A stretch of 8,034 nt of DNA. It comes from Paenibacillaceae bacterium. Lineage in GTDB: Bacteria > Bacillota > Bacilli > Paenibacillales > NBRC-103111. The DNA lies in the NCBI GenBank assembly GCA_020697475.1, contig JAJFMO010000244.1, forward strand, positions 1 through 8,034, written 5' to 3'. Positions within the stretch are counted from its first letter, which is position 1. Every line of letters starts with the position of its first letter. A program made the translations under genes and the position numbers. Shown piece by piece: positions 5,274 to 8,034 of the stretch. Under the pieces are notes generated by a model that worked only from the letters and a program-made list of their open reading frames with translations, did no database searches and was not told where the DNA came from.

Positions 5274-6398
5274 ATGAATCTGGCGGACATGTTGAGTTAT
5301 GCCGATATTCATGATCTGGGAAGAATCGCCGGCACATATGACTGTGAATGCAACGGGCATTCCAAGAACGAGCTGATCCAGTCGATCTTGACGACGGTTA
5401 GTCGCAGAGAAATATTTGATTCCGAAGTCGAAAGCTTAAGCTTGGAGGATTTGCGCTTCTTAAATTCTCTCTTATTCGACCGCAGAGACTCCTTCACTTT
5501 GGAAGAATTGATTGCCAGGGCGAGCCAGACAGGCTTCCAGACGGACGGCAAAGAGACGATCAAGCGCAACCCGCGAGACGCGATTTCGCGCTTTAAGCGG
5601 CGCGGGTGGCTGTTCAACGGGCACTCGCTGCAAACCAAATACTTGTTTCAAATTCCGGCTGACCTGAAACGGCGTTTCAACGAGACGCTGACCAGGCAAT
5701 TTCTCGGAAAAATCGAAACGACCGGCGAGCCGGCCGTATACCGAGATGAACAGCAGCTCATCCTCGATGACATCTCTCAATTTCTGCATTTTATTTTTCA
5801 CCAGGAAGCTCAGTTGACGGCGGAAAATTACATGTACAAAAGGTTCCTGCAACAAATTCTCGACCGGATGAGCGTTCGTGAGGAGCCGGCCAAGGGGGCC
5901 TGGAGATTCGGCTACGGGAGAATGTTCAAGGAGTACCCGAATCGGTTTTCGTTCATCTACGATTATTGTTACTTTCAGGAATTGATTTCCGAGCACGATC
6001 AAGTGTTAAGCCTGACGGAGAAAGGAAAGCAGTTCGTCATCGCCGGCCGCGCTGCCGATTTGCTGGACGTTTACCGGTTTTGGTTGCGGCTGTATAAGGG
6101 CGCGGTGCCAAATATGGCTTCGCTCGCCCATTGGGTGGAGAGTTTATCCAAGGATTGGGTGCTTGCCGACTCGTTAGCCAAGTTGATTTGCCCGTTGATC
6201 AAGCCGTTCTATTATGATACGCCGGATTCAATTTTCCACCAACGCTTGTTGCAGATGATGATGCATCTGGGATTGCTCAGCATCGGGGAAGACGAGCAGA
6301 GAGGCAAGGTTGTCAGGATCAACAAGCTCGGCAGCCGGATTGTTCGCGGCACGTACGTTTCGGATGACGAGCGGATCGAGCTGGGTCAGCAGAGATGA
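5274..6398 (+). CDS. Uncharacterised protein, SAP/Rho-N-like N-terminus and winged-helix-like body
   Basis: I do not recognise a named family. The 374-residue product has no signal peptide or membrane segment. Residues 5-40 (spacing of DIHDLGRIAG and KNELIQSIL) resemble SAP or Rho-N helical nucleic-acid-binding motifs. Residues 56-80 (LSLEDLRFLNSLLF ... FTLEELIARAS) and 97-127 (a basic KRNPRDAISRFKRRGWLF) look like a winged helix. The rest is helical with many aromatic residues, and its C-terminal part (320-360, LLQMMMHLGLLSIGE ... GKVVRINKLGSRIVRG) again reads like a winged helix ending in a beta-wing. The general appearance recalls the XPB/Ssl2-like helicase-associated domain, a low-confidence guess. 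GGGAGGG (5261-5267) sits about 6 nt before the ATG. In B. subtilis this position holds the TPR protein YpiA, which this does not resemble. A CATAAT -10-like hexamer (5246-5251) has no convincing -35. Confidence 0.85.
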   Translation: MNLADMLSYADIHDLGRIAGTYDCECNGHSKNELIQSILTTVSRREIFDSEVESLSLEDLRFLNSLLFDRRDSFTLEELIARASQTGFQTDGKETIKRNPRDAISRFKRRGWLFNGHSLQTKYLFQIPADLKRRFNETLTRQFLGKIETTGEPAVYRDEQQLILDDISQFLHFIFHQEAQLTAENYMYKRFLQQILDRMSVREEPAKGAWRFGYGRMFKEYPNRFSFIYDYCYFQELISEHDQVLSLTEKGKQFVIAGRAADLLDVYRFWLRLYKGAVPNMASLAHWVESLSKDWVLADSLAKLICPLIKPFYYDTPDSIFHQRLLQMMMHLGLLSIGEDEQRGKVVRINKLGSRIVRGTYVSDDERIELGQQR

Positions 6399-6555
6399 CG
6401 CCGATTTATCGTCTAGGCCAAGGCACATTCGCAGCGGCCCGGGGGCGTTTGTACGGGTGCGGCGCTTTGCGCAATGAATATGATTTAGTAAGACACACTG
6501 GAACGTTCATTAGAAACACCACCGGAGCGACAAGAGAACAAGGAGGTCGGTTTTC

Positions 6556-6741
6556 GTGAGCAAAGTCAGTTATGTTAACCAAGCACTGTTGAGTTTGATG
6601 GCGGAAGTCTTCCTCGACGAATCGCTTCGTCAATTCAAAGAGGAGAAACTATACCAAGAAATTGACAACGCATTGGCGAGCAAAGACGAGGATACGTTTC
6701 TGATGTTAACCAGCGAATTGAAAAACCTGCAATCCCGTTAG
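6556..6741 (+). CDS. Stand-alone IDEAL-domain protein (YpiB/ReoY C-terminal domain only)
   Basis: The 61-residue product begins at GTG 6556, chosen because AAGGAGGT (6540-6547) lies about 9 nt upstream. Almost the whole protein is an IDEAL domain: LMAEVFLDESLRQFKEEK followed by LYQEIDNALASKDEDTFLMLTSEL, closely resembling the C-terminus of YpiB, which sits at this same place in B. subtilis. YpiB (ReoY in Listeria) is about 180 residues, with an N-terminal UPF0302 domain and a role in ClpCP-dependent turnover of MurA. The UPF0302 part is absent, and the 157 bp upstream shows no remnant of it in any frame I read. The small protein is likely a cytoplasmic protein-binding module; whether it retains any ReoY role is unknown. 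A strong terminator follows. Confidence 0.86.
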   Translation: MSKVSYVNQALLSLMAEVFLDESLRQFKEEKLYQEIDNALASKDEDTFLMLTSELKNLQSR

Positions 6742-6766
6742 AATTTCGTAAACTGCGACGGAACGA

Positions 6767-6792
6767 AAATATGGACAACGGAAATATGGACA
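6767..6792 (+). repeat. Short direct repeat, 11 bp, period 15
   Basis: AAATATGGACA occurs at 6767-6777 and again at 6782-6792, separated by 4 bp, in the gap between the IDEAL gene and its terminator. It may be a chance or replication-slippage duplication; no function is evident. Confidence 0.6.
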
Positions 6793-6802
6793 TTGTTTGA
6801 AT

Positions 6803-6838
6803 AGACGTGCGAATCGGTTTCGCAGGTCTGTTTTTTTT
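6803..6838 (+). terminator. Strong Rho-independent terminator after the IDEAL-domain gene
   Basis: AGAC (6803-6806) pairs with GTCT (6826-6829), and after one G-G mismatch TGCGAA (6808-6813) pairs with TTCGCA (6819-6824) around a TCGGT loop. The stem is followed by G and eight T residues (6831-6838). This is a convincing intrinsic terminator, so the ypiF gene 41 bp further on needs read-through or its own promoter. Confidence 0.9.
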
Positions 6839-6879
6839 GTTAAAGTAATTGAGGCAATTGAAGGAGGTTAGGGGATAAA

Positions 6880-7320
6880 ATGAAGTTCAGCGACATCAAG
6901 GAGGAAGAATGGGACGAGCTTCGCCCGTATTTGGATACGTGTCTGCTCCCGGCGACGGGTTTGACCGGCGTGGAACAGCCATGGGAGGCGACACTGGAGC
7001 TGTCGAAACTGCGGGACGCGCTCGACGCGCTGGAGATTCCTTACAAAGGCAGGGTCGTCACTTATCCGGCGATGCATTATTTGTTCTCCGGAACGGAAGT
7101 GTCGGATATTGATCAAGCATGCAAAAAAATGCGGGAGGCAGGGTTTCGTTACGTTGTTGTTGTCACGGCGAACGAACAGATCGCATCGCTCTGCGTGCCG
7201 TCGGCGGACTTGCTGCTCGCGCTCGATTTCCAGGATGACTCGGTGGAAATCAGACAACAACAGCGGCAGTTTGGCGTTCGAATGGAACGAGTATGGTCTG
7301 GCACAGCGCCGGTTGAATGA
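6880..7320 (+). CDS. ypiF: DUF2487 family protein (YpiF-like)
   Basis: This 146-residue soluble protein matches YpiF by family features and by position, directly before qcrA as in B. subtilis. Seen in the sequence are the N-terminal MKFSDIKEEEWDELRPYLDTCLLPATGL, a conserved YKGRVVTYPAMHYLF (55-69), and a beta-strand/helix region FRYVVVVTANEQIASL. The function of DUF2487 is not established; its conserved linkage to the cytochrome bc genes suggests, but does not show, a role in respiration or complex assembly. AAGGAGGT (6861-6868) is the likely ribosome binding site, with a somewhat long spacing of about 12 nt; AGGGG (6870-6874) is a nearer alternative. The gene lies just after a strong terminator, and no clear promoter is visible between them, so limited read-through may supply it. 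Confidence 0.88.
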   Translation: MKFSDIKEEEWDELRPYLDTCLLPATGLTGVEQPWEATLELSKLRDALDALEIPYKGRVVTYPAMHYLFSGTEVSDIDQACKKMREAGFRYVVVVTANEQIASLCVPSADLLLALDFQDDSVEIRQQQRQFGVRMERVWSGTAPVE

Positions 7321-7431
7321 TTGCTACAACAATGGTGCAGGATATAAGGTGTAAGGCTGGAATGTTCAGGACGGATTTCCCGGCACATCCCCCAGTTGTG
7401 ACAATTTCGGTAAAACTTAGGCCTGTGGCGC

Positions 7432-7451
7432 GGGTTCGAACGGGTGAGCCC
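7432..7451 (+). terminator. Weak hairpin after ypiF
   Basis: GGGTTC (7432-7437) pairs with GAGCCC (7446-7451) with one G-U and an 8-nt loop. The bases after it (CTTGCGTTTCC) are only modestly T-rich. It may weakly terminate ypiF transcription just before the qcrA promoter, or may have no function. Confidence 0.25.
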
Positions 7452-7462
7452 CTTGCGTTTCC

Positions 7463-7491
7463 TTGACGCTCATCCAAGATCAGGCTATTAT
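7463..7491 (+). promoter_or_regulatory. Sigma-A type promoter for the qcr operon
   Basis: TTGACG (7463-7468) and TATTAT (7486-7491), five-of-six matches each, are spaced by 17 bp. The start would be near 7498, leaving a long 5' leader of about 155 nt before qcrA. This is the best promoter in the 332-bp gap between ypiF and qcrA; the gap contains no plausible gene, only this promoter, the inverted repeat around its -10, and the leader hairpin. Confidence 0.7.
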
Positions 7492-7505
7492 ATTTATGTC
7501 CTGAT
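7479..7505. promoter_or_regulatory. Inverted repeat flanking the qcrA -10 box, operator candidate
   Basis: ATCAGG (7479-7484) and CCTGAT (7500-7505) form a perfect 6-bp inverted repeat separated by 15 bp, with the -10 hexamer inside. Half-site spacing of about two helical turns and this position fit a repressor operator, but I cannot name the regulator. Confidence 0.35.
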
Positions 7506-7568
7506 TACATTAGGCCGTCTTTCCAAACGTCTCAGTAAGAATTTGCACTGTTGATTGTTCGACGTCTT

Positions 7569-7609
7569 GATAAACGCATTTCGCCAGAGGATGGTGTTAG
7601 TCGTTTATC
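7569..7609 (+). promoter_or_regulatory. Stem-loop in the qcrA leader
   Basis: GATAAACG (7569-7576) pairs perfectly with CGTTTATC (7602-7609). Inside a symmetric 5x5 internal loop, CGCCA (7582-7586) pairs with TGGTG (7592-7596) around a GAGGA loop. It ends 43 bp before the ATG and has no T-tract, so it is not a terminator; it may influence mRNA stability or translation, or act as a DNA palindrome for a regulator. Confidence 0.45.
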
Positions 7610-7652
7610 CTCGGACATGACATACAACGGTTAAAGGGGGTAGAACGAGAAC

Positions 7653-8034
7653 ATGAGCGATCAAACCAATCAGGAGAATCGGCACGAGTCGAAAGCCGGA
7701 GCAAGGCGGGAGATGTCGCGCCGCCAATTTCTATCCTATACGTTGGGCGGCGCAGGCGCATTTATGGCCGCGAATATGGTCATTCCGATGGTGCGCTTTG
7801 CTGTGGATCCGATCCTGCAATCCAGCGGCGAGAGCGGTTGGGTGAAAGTCGCTGCGGAATCCGATATCAAGGACGAACCGCAATCTTTCACTTTCAAAGT
7901 GCATCAAGTGGATGGATGGTATGAGAGCGACGTGGAGCTGACTGCTTGGGTTGCCAAGGAGAACGGAAGTATTTTCGCCTTGTCGCCGATTTGCAAGCAC
8001 TTGGGCTGCACGATCAACTGGAACACTGAACATA
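7653..8034 (+). CDS. qcrA: Menaquinol:cytochrome c reductase Rieske iron-sulfur subunit (cut by window end)
   Basis: QcrA carries the 2Fe-2S Rieske centre of the bc-type complex that oxidises menaquinol and reduces cytochrome c. The first 127 residues are visible. A twin-arginine motif SRRQFL (22-27) is followed by a glycine/alanine-rich hydrophobic segment (about 29-50), consistent with Tat-dependent export and retention as a membrane anchor, known for B. subtilis QcrA. The domain continues with PQSFTFKVHQVDGWYESD and the first Rieske cluster box CKHLGC (114-119, ligands Cys114 and His116). The second box lies beyond the window. The ATG at 7653 has AAAGGGGGT (7633-7641) upstream at a rather long spacing; the internal ATG at 7713 (Met21, just before SRR) is a possible alternative start closer to the B. 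subtilis N-terminus. It is probably the first gene of qcrABC. Confidence 0.95.
   Translation, partial: MSDQTNQENRHESKAGARREMSRRQFLSYTLGGAGAFMAANMVIPMVRFAVDPILQSSGESGWVKVAAESDIKDEPQSFTFKVHQVDGWYESDVELTAWVAKENGSIFALSPICKHLGCTINWNTEH

Noticed and set aside
6431..6475. GC-rich palindromic stretches (GCCCGGGGGC, GCGCTTTGCGC) between the 374-aa gene and the IDEAL gene
   Set aside because: Loops of 2-3 nt and no T-tract; not convincing as terminator or operator. The 157-bp gap holds nothing else I can support.
7421..7451. tRNA-like GGTTCGAA stretch suggesting a T-arm
   Set aside because: The flanking bases do not form a T-stem, and no anticodon arm or acceptor stem can be found.
1..8034. CRISPR arrays, insertion sequences, attachment sites or prophage genes
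   Set aside because: No spaced repeats, transposase, integrase or terminal inverted repeats were seen on either strand.

Overview
The window looks like a chromosomal segment from a low-to-mid GC Gram-positive bacterium of the Paenibacillus/Cohnella type. Three things point there: the order trpB-trpA-hisC-tyrA followed further on by an IDEAL-domain gene, ypiF and qcrA, which matches the backbone of the Bacillus subtilis trp-his-tyr-ypi-qcr supraoperon; strong AAGGAGG-type ribosome binding sites; and sigma-A-like promoters. The genus call is an inference from gene content. All real genes are on the + strand.

Region 1 (1-3449) is aromatic amino acid and histidine biosynthesis. It holds the 3' end of trpB, a complete trpA that overlaps it by 14 bp, a 215-bp gap with a long hairpin and a good promoter (TTGAAA-17-TAAAAT), then hisC and tyrA, which meet at an ATGA overlap. 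hisC is broken: an internal deletion of about 45-50 codons, not a multiple of three, removes the segment that carries the pyridoxal-phosphate lysine and shifts the reading frame. The codons on both sides of the junction remain well conserved. In B. subtilis the next genes would be aroE and ypiA; neither is present here.

Region 2 (3450-5273) is a regulatory insert. A 356-bp gap contains a consensus sigma-A promoter (TTGACA-17-TATAAT) that would make a transcript of only about 75 nt ending in a clean intrinsic terminator, a good small-RNA candidate. A second promoter (extended -10) precedes an ECF sigma factor gene and its membrane-bound zinc-finger anti-sigma factor. The 249-bp gap after the anti-sigma gene can fold into a multi-branched RNA (11-bp closing stem, at least three internal hairpins) followed by a T-rich terminator-like element.

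Region 3 (5274-8034) holds a 374-aa protein of unknown function with a SAP/Rho-N-like N-terminus, a stand-alone 61-aa IDEAL-domain protein that corresponds to the C-terminus of YpiB/ReoY, a strong terminator, ypiF (DUF2487), and a 332-bp gap with a good promoter and a structured leader. The start of qcrA, the Rieske iron-sulfur subunit of the menaquinol:cytochrome c reductase, runs off the end. The metabolic genes make tryptophan, tyrosine and histidine, qcrA opens the bc-complex operon, and the sigma/anti-sigma pair is an envelope-signal module placed between them.

The points most worth a second look are the hisC deletion, the putative small RNA at about 3570-3646 and the putative structured RNA at about 5049-5207.
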